DNA from: Gammaproteobacteria bacterium UBA4475
GTDB taxonomy: Bacteria > Pseudomonadota > Gammaproteobacteria > Pseudomonadales > Azotimanducaceae
DNA: 9,845 nucleotides
Assembly: GCA_002389265.1 (NCBI GenBank)
Contig: DGOD01000180.1
Span: 1-9,845 of the forward strand
Reading direction: 5' to 3'
The notes below the pieces were generated by a model, which did not search any database, was not told the origin of the DNA, and saw only the letters and a list, made by a program, of their open reading frames with translations. Positions 1 to 6,802 of this stretch are shown in pieces; within the stretch, counting starts at the first letter, position 1, and the number at the start of each line of letters is the position of its first letter. Position numbers and translations under genes: made by a program.

Positions 1-1581
1 TTCGAGGGCGACTTTTTTGAGTCACTGAGTTTGGCCGTTTTCCGAATGTCCAAAGCGCTCGAGCGAGCTGAGGCTAGTGGTAAGGCCTTAAGTGTTCAAC
101 CCTTGGTGCTTTTTGATGAAGCCGGGGAAGTGGTGACCGGTGAAGGGAGCCCTGTACTCAACGCTATTCAGGTTGCAGGAAAGCGGATACCGGTTGGGCC
201 AGATTCAAGTGTTTTTGTGTCCTACCAGGGTCCCCAAAGGACGTTTACCTACCTGTCTTTTGACGACTTGGTTGAAGGCCGAGTAAAGTTAGAGGCGCTC
301 AGAGATAAGGTCGTTTTGGTAGGTACCACGGCCCCGGGATTATCCGACTTTCGCTCCACGCCGATGGGGGCGCTATATCCAGGCGTTGAGGTGCACGCCA
401 ATGTGTTGGCGAGCCTGCTTAGCGATCAAGCATCGGCCCTGCCTTGGCGCCCAATTGAGGTCCGATTTTTAGAGCCGCTAGTCATTTTTTCTTGCACGGT
501 TTTTTTGCTACTGACTTTAGGCCGTGTGTCGCCGCTCGCCTCGATGGGTGTTTGGTTGGTCCTGTCACTGGCCACGTTGATGGTGGGACTCTTTCTCTGG
601 ACCAATTACCGAGTCGTACCGCAGGTCGCACCGTTACTGGGCGCTATTACGAGCATCTCTCTATGGAACTTTGGCTATCAGTTTTACCTTGAGCATAAGA
701 AGAAGGCGCAGTTTACAGATCTGTTTGGACAGTACGTGCCGCCTGAGCTGGTTAATAAAATGGCCGAGGATCCCGCTAGATACACCATGAGTGGTCAACG
801 GTTACCACTGACTGTGATGTTCTCTGACGTAAGGGGATTTACGACCATTTCTGAAAAGTTATCCGCCACCGACCTGTCGGAATTTATTAATCTTTACCTT
901 TCGACCATGAGTCAGATCATCCGCGATCAAGACGGCACTTTAGATAAGTATATTGGCGACTGCATCATGGCTTTTTGGGGTGCACCTGTTGAAAATAAGC
1001 GTCACGCATTATCTGCTGTTACAACCGCGCTAGCGATGGGGCAGGCTTTGGCGGGCATTAACGACATTTGTCAGAAAAAAAACTGGCCATTGATTGAAAT
1101 TGGTATCGGTCTCAATACAGGCGACATGAGCGTCGGTGATATGGGCTCCACTGTGCGTAGAGCCTATACCGTTATGGGGGATGCGGTGAACCTGGCCGCT
1201 CGTTTGGAGGGGTTGACCCGCAACTATGGGGTGCTCACAATCGTGTCAGAGACAACGGCTCTGGCATGTCCAGAGGTGGTCTTCCGCGAGCTGGACCGTG
1301 TGACCGTCAAAGGTAAGACGGAGGCGGTATCGATATACGAGCCGATTGGATTCGTCAACGATCTCAGCGCGACGGTACATGCTGAAATCGACAGCTGGGT
1401 AGAAATATTAGGCGACTATCGTGAGCAACGGTTTCATGAGGTTATTGCAGCGATCGATGGGTTGCGTTCAGCGCAGCTGGCAAAACCTGTACACGACTGG
1501 ATCTACGAGAAAGCACAAGACTACTCGAGGGAGCCACCTGGCGCCGATTGGGGTGGGGTCACCGTATTCAAAACCAAGTAA
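1..1581 (+). CDS. CHASE2-domain class III adenylate cyclase (5' partial)
   Basis: The frame is open from base 1 with no stop, so the true start lies upstream; the TTG at 31 is not credible because coding character continues before it. 526 codons are visible. The first ~145 are the end of an extracytoplasmic CHASE2 sensor domain (including DKVVLVGTTAPGL and YPGVEVHANVLASLL). About three membrane helices follow (bases ~470-690), then a class III cyclase domain from ~800. Catalytic residues are intact: metal-binding Asp in FSDVRGFT (826-828) and in KYIGD (958-960), base-recognising Lys at 946-948 paired with Thr at 1168-1170 (YTVMGD), and transition-state Asn/Arg in VNLAARLE (1189-1203). The Lys/Thr pair favours ATP, hence cAMP, over GTP. 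The ~70-residue C-terminal tail is not recognised. It is probably cotranscribed with the FecR gene 8 nt downstream. Sure of family; ligand unknown. Confidence 0.95.
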   Translation, partial: FEGDFFESLSLAVFRMSKALERAEASGKALSVQPLVLFDEAGEVVTGEGSPVLNAIQVAGKRIPVGPDSSVFVSYQGPQRTFTYLSFDDLVEGRVKLEALRDKVVLVGTTAPGLSDFRSTPMGALYPGVEVHANVLASLLSDQASALPWRPIEVRFLEPLVIFSCTVFLLLTLGRVSPLASMGVWLVLSLATLMVGLFLWTNYRVVPQVAPLLGAITSISLWNFGYQFYLEHKKKAQFTDLFGQYVPPELVNKMAEDPARYTMSGQRLPLTVMFSDVRGFTTISEKLSATDLSEFINLYLSTMSQIIRDQDGTLDKYIGDCIMAFWGAPVENKRHALSAVTTALAMGQALAGINDICQKKNWPLIEIGIGLNTGDMSVGDMGSTVRRAYTVMGDAVNLAARLEGLTRNYGVLTIVSETTALACPEVVFRELDRVTVKGKTEAVSIYEPIGFVNDLSATVHAEIDSWVEILGDYREQRFHEVIAAIDGLRSAQLAKPVHDWIYEKAQDYSREPPGADWGGVTVFKTK

Positions 1582-1584
1582 GGA
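1580..1584 (+). promoter_or_regulatory. Ribosome binding site deciding the FecR start
   Basis: AAGGA lies 5 nt before the ATG at 1590 and overlaps the TAA stop of the cyclase. This arrangement fits translational coupling. It also favours 1590 over the in-frame ATG at 1548, which lies inside the cyclase frame and would put a charged extension before the signal peptide. Confidence 0.7.
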
Positions 1585-1589
1585 TAGAT

Positions 1590-2285
1590 ATGAAACTAGT
1601 TTCTTTGATTTTTAAATTCATGATCCCTATGTTGATTACTGTTTTGGTAAATAAAATTTCGTTCGCGGCCGAGCCCGCTGGATTGATACTCAAGGTCTCG
1701 GGTGAGACCAATATTTTGGCTGCATCTGGCGAACTGCGTGAGGCTACGAAAAAGGGCCTTGTTTATGTCGGTGATACCTTGAAGACGGCTGCTAAGGCAC
1801 AAGCGTTCGTCATGATGAATGACAAGACGCGGATGATTGTGAGAGAAAATTCTGAGGTGTTGATTGAGGCCTTCGTATACGAAAAGCGTGACACCGATAG
1901 GCAGTCCACCAGCCTCTTAAAAGGTGCCTTGCGCTCTATTAGTGGCGAGATCGGAAAGCGCACACCTAAAAATGTAAATTACAAGGCCGCTACTGCCACG
2001 ATAGGTATTCGTGGAACTGATATCGACGTGGCCATTATCGGCGATGGACAGGTCGACCGCCCGGGTGTTTACAACTACGTTCGCGACGGTACGACGGAGG
2101 TTGCGTTGGCGTCTGGCGAGCGTGTGCTGGTAGAGAAGGAGAAAGCAGGGTTTATTCCAGAGAATCCGAAGCCTGGAGAGCCTCTGGTGCAGATTTTAGA
2201 TGACCGACCCGCGTTCCTATCAAACTCAGGTTTTGATACCCTGATGAAGCAGCTAACCAACCCGCGCGTGCCATCGATTCGGTAG
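1590..2285 (+). CDS. Secreted FecR-domain protein
   Basis: A 231-residue protein starting at the ATG with a good ribosome binding site. Residues 1-26 form a Sec signal peptide: MKLV, a hydrophobic core, then a cleavage region at SFAAEP. The mature part begins with a short repeat-like segment (GLILKVSGETNIL) and contains a FecR fold: GDTLKTAAKAQAFVMMNDKT, a RENSEV turn, a LLKGALRSISG strand, then the conserved TATIGIRGTDIDV. FecR domains of this soluble type occur in periplasmic or surface proteins. They differ from the classical anti-sigma FecR because no cytoplasmic sigma-binding segment or TM is seen here. The pairing with a CHASE2 cyclase directly upstream is a recurrent arrangement in proteobacteria and suggests a shared sensory or envelope role; the exact function is unknown. 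The stop is 1 nt from that of the convergent barrel gene. Confidence 0.9.
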   Translation: MKLVSLIFKFMIPMLITVLVNKISFAAEPAGLILKVSGETNILAASGELREATKKGLVYVGDTLKTAAKAQAFVMMNDKTRMIVRENSEVLIEAFVYEKRDTDRQSTSLLKGALRSISGEIGKRTPKNVNYKAATATIGIRGTDIDVAIIGDGQVDRPGVYNYVRDGTTEVALASGERVLVEKEKAGFIPENPKPGEPLVQILDDRPAFLSNSGFDTLMKQLTNPRVPSIR

Positions 2286-2286
2286 T

Positions 2287-3294
2287 TTAGTAGCGAAGGC
2301 CAGCGTATGCTTGGACAGACGTTTTACCGCGCTCTCCCTGCACAGAGAGGCTGCCGTAGACAGATTCATTTGAAAAATTAACGCCCATTTTGAGCAGCAC
2401 GTTGGAAGAGTATTCTCGCGCCTGAATACCGGCGTTACCGGATGTGCTGAACCAGTTGCGCACAAGTGTCAACCCTGCGAAGGGCGAAAATGAATCAAGG
2501 CGCAGCGTGTAGTTAGCGCCAGCCGTTACCTGAGTTAACTGGGTCGCGCTTTTGTTGACTATCGTTCCATCGCTTTGTGTATATTCTTCGACACCGTCGT
2601 AGGTATACCCTAGGGCGGCTTTGTACTGGACGTCGCTATTCTTTGTAAGTGGTGTCACGGTGCTAGTGCCAACGCTCAAGAATGCACGGTCAGAAGCGGG
2701 TGCTGCGCTGACGCCAGCCGAAGCTGTTTGGAGGTTGTTTTTACCCAGCCCCACGTTGAAATCGACTAAGCGTCCGCTCTCTAGTTGCATGACGTAGTAG
2801 GGGGAGATAGTGTAACCACTTCCGGTCACAGCAGACGAGACATCGGCAACTCCAGTGACGCGCTGTGTAGTAGTCACTGACGTGCGATCAAGCGTAAGCG
2901 CTATTCCCTTAGCTGTCAGATATATTTCGTCGAATCTCTCGAAGCCCAAAATTACCAAAGACACCTTCCCATCAAGAAGGATAGGTTCGATTCGGTTGTT
3001 GATGCTTGCGATCGTTGGTGTAGCCGAAAATGATGTACTTTGAAAGTCTGAATCATCTCCCGCCGCCTGGCCACGTGACGTGATGTCACCTAACCTGTAG
3101 CTTAGCAAAGGTCCAGCCCCCACAAATGAAGCCGTTGAAAAGTTATTCACTAGCTGCGCGGTTGCCACGGTAGCAGACTTAGCGGCTACGACAGCGTCGT
3201 TATCGTCTGCTGCAGATGTAGACGAAGGCACCAAAGCAAGAGGGGCGCTCGCTATAAAAACCATCCAATTTTTTTTCGGTGTACTTGCCAACAT
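2287..3294 (-). CDS. Putative outer-membrane beta-barrel protein (autotransporter-barrel-like)
   Basis: 335 residues. The N-terminus is a signal peptide: basic PKK, hydrophobic VFIASAPLALVP, likely cleavage near STSA|AD (residue 28). The mature protein is rich in Ser, Thr, Gly and Ala with alternating polar/hydrophobic strands, for example ALGYTYDG, LTQVTAGANYTLRLD, FAGLTLVRNWF and VYGSLSVQGERG. It ends in AYAGLRY, a terminal aromatic in the style of the BAM recognition signal. Residues ~155-335 therefore look like an outer-membrane barrel of the small autotransporter/OmpA-like type; residues ~30-150 could be a short passenger or further strands. Only a weak GGG ribosome site precedes the ATG. 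It follows the hydrolase gene by 25 nt on the same strand, so the two are probably one transcript. The specific family is not recognised; the barrel call is inferred from pattern. Confidence 0.7.
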   Translation of the reverse strand: MLASTPKKNWMVFIASAPLALVPSSTSAADDNDAVVAAKSATVATAQLVNNFSTASFVGAGPLLSYRLGDITSRGQAAGDDSDFQSTSFSATPTIASINNRIEPILLDGKVSLVILGFERFDEIYLTAKGIALTLDRTSVTTTQRVTGVADVSSAVTGSGYTISPYYVMQLESGRLVDFNVGLGKNNLQTASAGVSAAPASDRAFLSVGTSTVTPLTKNSDVQYKAALGYTYDGVEEYTQSDGTIVNKSATQLTQVTAGANYTLRLDSFSPFAGLTLVRNWFSTSGNAGIQAREYSSNVLLKMGVNFSNESVYGSLSVQGERGKTSVQAYAGLRY

Positions 3295-3319
3295 GTGCGA
3301 AACCCTATTTAGCTAACGC

Positions 3320-4222
3320 CTAGTGTGATATTTCGTCCAGAATAACCGTATTCCAGTATTCCTGCCAACCAGCTACGTGCTCGACGCCGGCAACTTCAGT
3401 AATCTCCTTTGGGTTGTATTTGTAGCGTTCACTCGTGTCACCCAACACAACTAGCCGATCATTTTTACCAACGTAGTGTGTGGCCACCTGGCTTTGAGCG
3501 ATGAGGTCCATGTCGTTGTAGTAGGTGTCCACATGGAGCGTTGAAAATCGGTGGTTTGCTGACCAGGTAACAGGATCGATAGGGGACGCTAGCGTTACGA
3601 CCCTAACCACTTCGTACCCACGTCGAATCAACTCTGCACCGACGCGTATAGCCATTACGCCGCCCCCGCTGTGACCCACTAGGGAGAGGCGCAATTTAGG
3701 CTTTATTTTTTTTTCTAAAGACATCAATCCTTGCTCAGTAGATGACAGGAGTAGCGCCAGTTGTTCATTGCCGTAGCGTTTGCTAGCCCATACCTCTGTT
3801 GCGCACTTTATAAAAATAGTGGGGGCTTGAAATTGACAAGGTCTAGCAACGTATAGCACGCTAGCTGGCGACTTAAGTGCGGTGGTGCGTGCGAGGTCCA
3901 ACGCTAGTGAGCGCCTTGGGGTTGGATCGTTGGGGGGAGTGGTCCCGAATAAGGTCCACGGAGCACCGTCGCCTTCAATAAAGACGAATACATCGGGACC
4001 GACTGTTTTTTCTCGTGAACCTTTAGTTTTGTTTAAGGTAAGCGTTGGGGCCCCTGTTAGGTTGATGAATCCGAGGGAGAGAAGCGCCTTTACTTGTGGG
4101 TGTTTCGAGGCATCAAGTACCTGCAGTTCAGCGGAAGTACAACCAAACAACAAAACTGTGCATAAGTAGCATAGAAGATCCGACCTTATCGAGAAACGGG
4201 TGACGGTAGATGATCTGATCAT
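3320..4222 (-). CDS. Alpha/beta-hydrolase, probable lipoprotein
   Basis: 300 residues. A hydrophobic N-terminus ends in LLFGC (Cys28), a plausible though imperfect lipobox, so the protein is probably lipid-anchored in the envelope. The hydrolase signature is clear: FIEGDGAPW (81-89), likely near the oxyanion hole, and the nucleophile elbow GHSGGG with Ser185. An acidic candidate sits at Asp237 or Asp239 (YYNDMDLI), and the C-terminal catalytic His is probably His282 (GVEHVAGW). RVVTLASPID after the elbow is typical of lipase/esterase-like folds. The substrate cannot be told. It is the first gene of a likely two-gene unit with the downstream barrel protein. The start ATG has no strong ribosome site; it is preferred because it gives a complete signal sequence. 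Confidence 0.85.
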   Translation of the reverse strand: MIRSSTVTRFSIRSDLLCYLCTVLLFGCTSAELQVLDASKHPQVKALLSLGFINLTGAPTLTLNKTKGSREKTVGPDVFVFIEGDGAPWTLFGTTPPNDPTPRRSLALDLARTTALKSPASVLYVARPCQFQAPTIFIKCATEVWASKRYGNEQLALLLSSTEQGLMSLEKKIKPKLRLSLVGHSGGGVMAIRVGAELIRRGYEVVRVVTLASPIDPVTWSANHRFSTLHVDTYYNDMDLIAQSQVATHYVGKNDRLVVLGDTSERYKYNPKEITEVAGVEHVAGWQEYWNTVILDEISH

Positions 4223-4566
4223 GTTGGAGCGTGAAAGGCCGACCGCTAGGGCGTTGTTAAATGCACACCAACCTTTTGGGATTCTGGTTGATGTCGAGCT
4301 TTACCAAGTCTACGAAAGTTTAAGACAGATAGAAACGATTGTGTGCTGCGGTCCTTTGACGCCTGATCAGCCCAGAGCCCAATTTAAGGCGCATAGTCTT
4401 CGCCCGACTGCTCGTTGATAAATCCAGAGCGGCTTAACTGTCAACTTCTGAGAGTTGAGAAAAGTCAATTTTAAAAAGAGACGGAATAGGTATCAGCGTT
4501 TATCATTTCAACTCTGTAGTGGTTTCGCACCGGTAAATCTAAATCGATCAAATTGGGTGTCGATGC

Positions 4567-4594
4567 TTGGCAGAGAGCTGTGGCGTTTTAGATT
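4567..4594 (+). promoter_or_regulatory. Candidate sigma70 promoter upstream of the 184-residue gene
   Basis: TTGGCA (4567-4572, five of six to the -35 consensus), a 16-nt spacer, then TAGATT (4589-4594, four of six to the -10). Initiation would fall around 4601, placing the 4608-4627 hairpin at the very 5' end of a ~135-nt leader. Matches of this quality occur by chance, so this is a proposal only. Confidence 0.3.
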
Positions 4595-4607
4595 ACTGGA
4601 ATGGGGG

Positions 4608-4627
4608 CGCGCAACGAGTGTTGCGCG
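4608..4627 (+). other. Perfect 8-bp GC-rich hairpin
   Basis: CGCGCAAC, loop GAGT, then GTTGCGCG: an exact inverted repeat with a tetraloop-size spacer. There is no T-tract on either strand, so it is not an ordinary intrinsic terminator. It could be a stabilising leader structure, part of a small RNA, or a dyad protein-binding site. An 8-bp match of this kind has a modest chance expectation in 10 kb, so function is unproven. Confidence 0.5.
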
Positions 4628-4737
4628 GGCGAACAGAGTACGAAAAATAATAATAAGTATGAAGCCTGAACGACCACTCCCGGGTAACGTTGCCCATTGC
4701 GCTAGGACTAGGTTATGACACGACGCGGGTTCTGAGA

Positions 4738-5292
4738 ATGATCTACCAATTCAACGTAAGTTACGTGTCGGTTGAGGACCGGCTGTTGTTTAAAATTAGT
4801 ACCACCGACGCGTTGGAGTATCGGCTGTGGCTGACCCGTGCGTTGGTTGAGAAGACGCTCAATCTGTTGGTGCCACTGATGGATGCGCCTGAGTTTTCAA
4901 GGGTAACAGTAGGCGTAGCGCCAATCGCGCAGGCCAACAATCAAAGGCCAGCAGCTGACCTGGTGTCTGGGTCGGCGAAAGCCATAGCGACAGAGGGTGC
5001 TTCAATGGACCTTGAACTTAAATCAGTACTGGGGAAAGAGGCCGTGCTTGTGCAGTCCATGCATTTTTCGAAAGGGGTGGAAATGACCCAGCTAAAAATG
5101 AGCCTCGTAAATGGTCAACTGCTCACGCTGCAGTTGACACAGGACATGTTTAGCCAATTAAGAACAATACTTCTTAAGGCCACAGTCAATATTGAGGACC
5201 TACTCAAGGCGGCGGCCCCCGAAACAGCGCCAGGGAAAAGCCGGGAAAAACAAGCCGCGATTTCGCAAAACCTAGTCAAGCCCCTGCATTGA
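4738..5292 (+). CDS. Uncharacterised 184-residue cytoplasmic protein
   Basis: I do not recognise the family. The start is taken at ATG 4738 (MIYQFNVSYVSVEDRLLFKI); an in-frame TTG at 4690 would add 16 residues that look unlike the rest. No strong ribosome site is visible for either. The N-terminal ~50 residues are the most protein-like part: strands (FNVSYVSVEDRLLFKIST), then an amphipathic helix with EYRLWLTRALVEKTLNLL. A polar, low-complexity middle follows (Gln/Asn/Ala/Ser-rich, ~60-90), then predicted strands QSMHFSKGVEMTQLKMSLV and GQLLTLQLTQDMFSQLRTILL, and a charged tail ending near AAPETAPGKSREKQAAIS. There is no signal peptide, TM or catalytic motif. It stands alone on its strand, convergent with the protease 36 nt away. 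A small regulatory or adaptor protein is possible but unsupported. Confidence 0.75.
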   Translation: MIYQFNVSYVSVEDRLLFKISTTDALEYRLWLTRALVEKTLNLLVPLMDAPEFSRVTVGVAPIAQANNQRPAADLVSGSAKAIATEGASMDLELKSVLGKEAVLVQSMHFSKGVEMTQLKMSLVNGQLLTLQLTQDMFSQLRTILLKATVNIEDLLKAAAPETAPGKSREKQAAISQNLVKPLH

Positions 5293-5302
5293 GCATACGA
5301 CC

Positions 5303-5330
5303 GGAACCGACACCATGGCGCCAAGGTTCT
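5303..5330. terminator. Weak dyad in the convergent gap (possible two-way terminator)
   Basis: GAACC (5304-5308) can pair with GGTTC (5325-5329), extendable by one G-U pair, enclosing the palindrome TGGCGCCA (5316-5323). It sits almost exactly in the 36-nt gap between the two converging stops, where a shared terminator would be expected. No T-tract follows on either strand, so it is weak. Confidence 0.25.
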
Positions 5331-6135
5331 AGCGTTCAGATGCGCGCTTCTTGGGTAGAGGGCTGTGCCTGGCAATGATCGGAACGATGGCCGAGGTAAA
5401 TTCCGAAAAAATACCAATTGGGTTAATGGTGACGCCTGCGTTGAGAGGTCGAGTGAACGGAATACTTGGTGTACCGGTGAGGAACTTTATCAAGACCGAA
5501 CTCTTCACCGCAAAGTTGACATTTTGTGGAAGGTCCTGGCTGATTGATGAAACCTTCAGGGCATCCAACTTGGACTTTACAACTCCAACCACAGTGCCAC
5601 CGGGCCCTATAAGTGGGCCGCCAGAGTTGCCTTTTTGAATTTCTGCGCTAAATTGAAACGAGTTAGGATCATCCTTCAAACCGGAGCTGCTGTTGACCAA
5701 TCCTTTGGTAATTTTTGGTTTCAGCCCAAGAATCTCGACCTGTGGGTAGCCAATGGTTACGACCTCCATGCCTGGGGGTACGCCCTGCGAGTGGGACAAA
5801 TAGAGGAACGGTGTGATGGCAGCCACCTTCAGCAATGCCAGGTCCTGCGGCTGATCTACTTTAAGCAATGATGCTTGGAGCACGCGTCGATCGGCTGTTA
5901 CAACGTATATGTGTTCGTAGCCGCTCACCACATGGTGTGAGGTGATTAGGTAGCCACCGTCCGATATGAAAAACCCAGTCGCGACGCTTTGTTTCTTGTC
6001 CTGCGTTTGTGTCGGAGGTTCGGCGGTGTCCGATTGCGCAATCGCTGGTGATGCGAAACTTGCAGAAAAAATTAAAAAAATAGCTAATCTACGTCGTAAC
6101 CAGTCTGGGTTAGAGTTCATGTTTAAATTTCTCAT
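5329..6135 (-). CDS. Exported trypsin-like serine protease (Deg/S1C-like, no PDZ)
   Basis: 268 residues from the ATG at 6135. An N-terminal signal sequence (RRRLAIFLIFSASFASPAIA|Q) is followed by a chymotrypsin-fold protease of the trypsin_2/DegP-like type. The triad is complete: His68 in ITSHHVV, Asp98 in QDLALLKV, Ser171 in the GNSGGPLI loop; VATGFFISDGGYLIT and GMEVVTIGYP are further family signatures. Unlike DegP/DegS it has no PDZ domain; it ends in a ~60-residue tail with a hydrophobic stretch (IGIFSEFTSAIVPIIA) that may pack on the domain or associate with membrane. It should act in the periplasm or outside the cell. It is the last gene of the operon and overlaps the response regulator by 26 nt. 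The start at 6135 is chosen for its GGAAG site; ATG 6120 would also keep the signal peptide. The frame extends to 6252 but that part lies deep in the regulator gene. Confidence 0.9.
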   Translation of the reverse strand: MRNLNMNSNPDWLRRRLAIFLIFSASFASPAIAQSDTAEPPTQTQDKKQSVATGFFISDGGYLITSHHVVSGYEHIYVVTADRRVLQASLLKVDQPQDLALLKVAAITPFLYLSHSQGVPPGMEVVTIGYPQVEILGLKPKITKGLVNSSSGLKDDPNSFQFSAEIQKGNSGGPLIGPGGTVVGVVKSKLDALKVSSISQDLPQNVNFAVKSSVLIKFLTGTPSIPFTRPLNAGVTINPIGIFSEFTSAIVPIIARHSPLPKKRASER

Positions 6136-6802
6136 ACATTCTTCCAATCTCAACCAAGCTGATATTGCCCATTTTTTCCAGAACACTCGATCGATGAATT
6201 TCGACCGTCCGGACACTGGTTTGGAAGTGCTCTGCAATATCTTTGTTCGCAAGCCCTTGTACCAAGAACTTAAATACGTCTCGCTGCTTATCGGTTAGAG
6301 ACTCGTAACGTGTCACAAAGGCGCTGCATTCAATGCTTTTGATTAACTCAGCTGCGTGTCGCACGTGCGCTTTTCTCACTAGGCTAAGAAGTAACTCGGC
6401 CTTTGCCGGTTTCGTCAAAAAGTCGAAAGCTCCGCTGCGCATAGCTTCCAAACCAATCTCAAGTTCACCGTTGCCTGTAAGAAAAACCACGGGCGGCAAC
6501 TTTTTCAGAAGCTTTTTTTTTGCTTCTTTAAAAATCTGTAACCCGTCTCGCTTCTCATTCAAATTTAAGTCCAATAGGACGCAGCATGTAGTGGATGTCA
6601 TTTGACTGTCTTGCGATGTGATGCCATCCAAAAAACGCTCGCCACTTGAGAAGTGCACCACCTCATATTGATCAAATTCTAAAAGAGTGATGAGCGCGTG
6701 CGCGAGTCCTGCATCATCCTCTACCAGCACGACCGAGCCGTTGGTATTCATTGCCGCTCTTTCTGAGGCGTTCAGGTCTGAGCTCAGGGTATTTTTAGAC
6801 AT
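6110..6802 (-). CDS. Two-component response regulator, FixJ/NarL type (REC + LuxR-type HTH)
   Basis: 230 residues. The receiver domain covers ~22-140: acidic pair Asp29/Asp30, phospho-acceptor Asp78 in CVLLDLN, Thr109 in FLTGNG, and Lys131 in LTKPAKAE. The LuxR/GerE-type helix-turn-helix covers ~166-225: LTDKQRDVFKFLVQGLANKDIAEHF and SVRTVEIHRSSVLEKMG, very close to the FixJ subclass. It should bind DNA as a dimer when phosphorylated by the adjacent kinase. Its ATG lies within the end of the kinase gene (8-nt overlap), which implies translational coupling. An internal ATG at 6751 (MNTNGSVVLVEDD) would trim the 17-residue polar leader and cannot be excluded. Natural target candidates are the divergent promoter region at 8961-9335 and its own operon; this is inferred from position only. 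Confidence 0.95.
   Translation of the reverse strand: MSKNTLSSDLNASERAAMNTNGSVVLVEDDAGLAHALITLLEFDQYEVVHFSSGERFLDGITSQDSQMTSTTCCVLLDLNLNEKRDGLQIFKEAKKKLLKKLPPVVFLTGNGELEIGLEAMRSGAFDFLTKPAKAELLLSLVRKAHVRHAAELIKSIECSAFVTRYESLTDKQRDVFKFLVQGLANKDIAEHFQTSVRTVEIHRSSVLEKMGNISLVEIGRMYEKFKHEL
6141..6145 (-). promoter_or_regulatory. Ribosome binding site for the protease, inside the regulator gene
   Basis: On the minus strand GGAAG is followed by 5 nt and the ATG at 6135. It supports a start 26 nt before the end of the regulator frame and argues against the longer frame reaching 6252. Confidence 0.55.

Larger units (their letters stand above)
4223..4737. other. 515-nt intergenic region without a convincing gene
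   Basis: This lies between the divergent hydrolase gene and the 184-residue gene. Open frames here are short, start with GTG or TTG, lack ribosome sites and look non-coding. Visible structure: a TCAACT/AGTTGA inverted repeat (4441-4458, 6-nt loop), a candidate promoter near 4567-4594, and a perfect 8-bp hairpin at 4608-4627. An AT-rich run follows around 4640-4658. The region must hold the promoters for both flanking genes and is long enough for a structured leader or small RNA. Confidence 0.6.

Noticed and set aside
4210..4222. Palindrome ATGATC-T-GATCAT over the hydrolase start codon
   Set aside because: Six-base arms around one base are expected a couple of times per 10 kb by chance; no second copy was found at another promoter.
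4200..4418. 72-codon plus-strand frame overlapping the hydrolase start
   Set aside because: GTG start without a ribosome site, partly antisense to the hydrolase signal peptide, and no recognisable motif. The internal ATG at 4221 is likewise unsupported.
4455..4718. 87-codon plus-strand frame rich in Arg and Lys
   Set aside because: TTG start, no ribosome site, composition of translated non-coding DNA, and it runs through the hairpin into the next gene's upstream region.
5351..5871. Plus-strand frames antisense to the protease
   Set aside because: The minus strand encodes a complete serine protease with an intact triad here; the plus frames are shadows.
6136..6252. N-terminal extension of the protease frame
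   Set aside because: It lies within the regulator's HTH coding region, lacks a ribosome site, and would bury the signal peptide.
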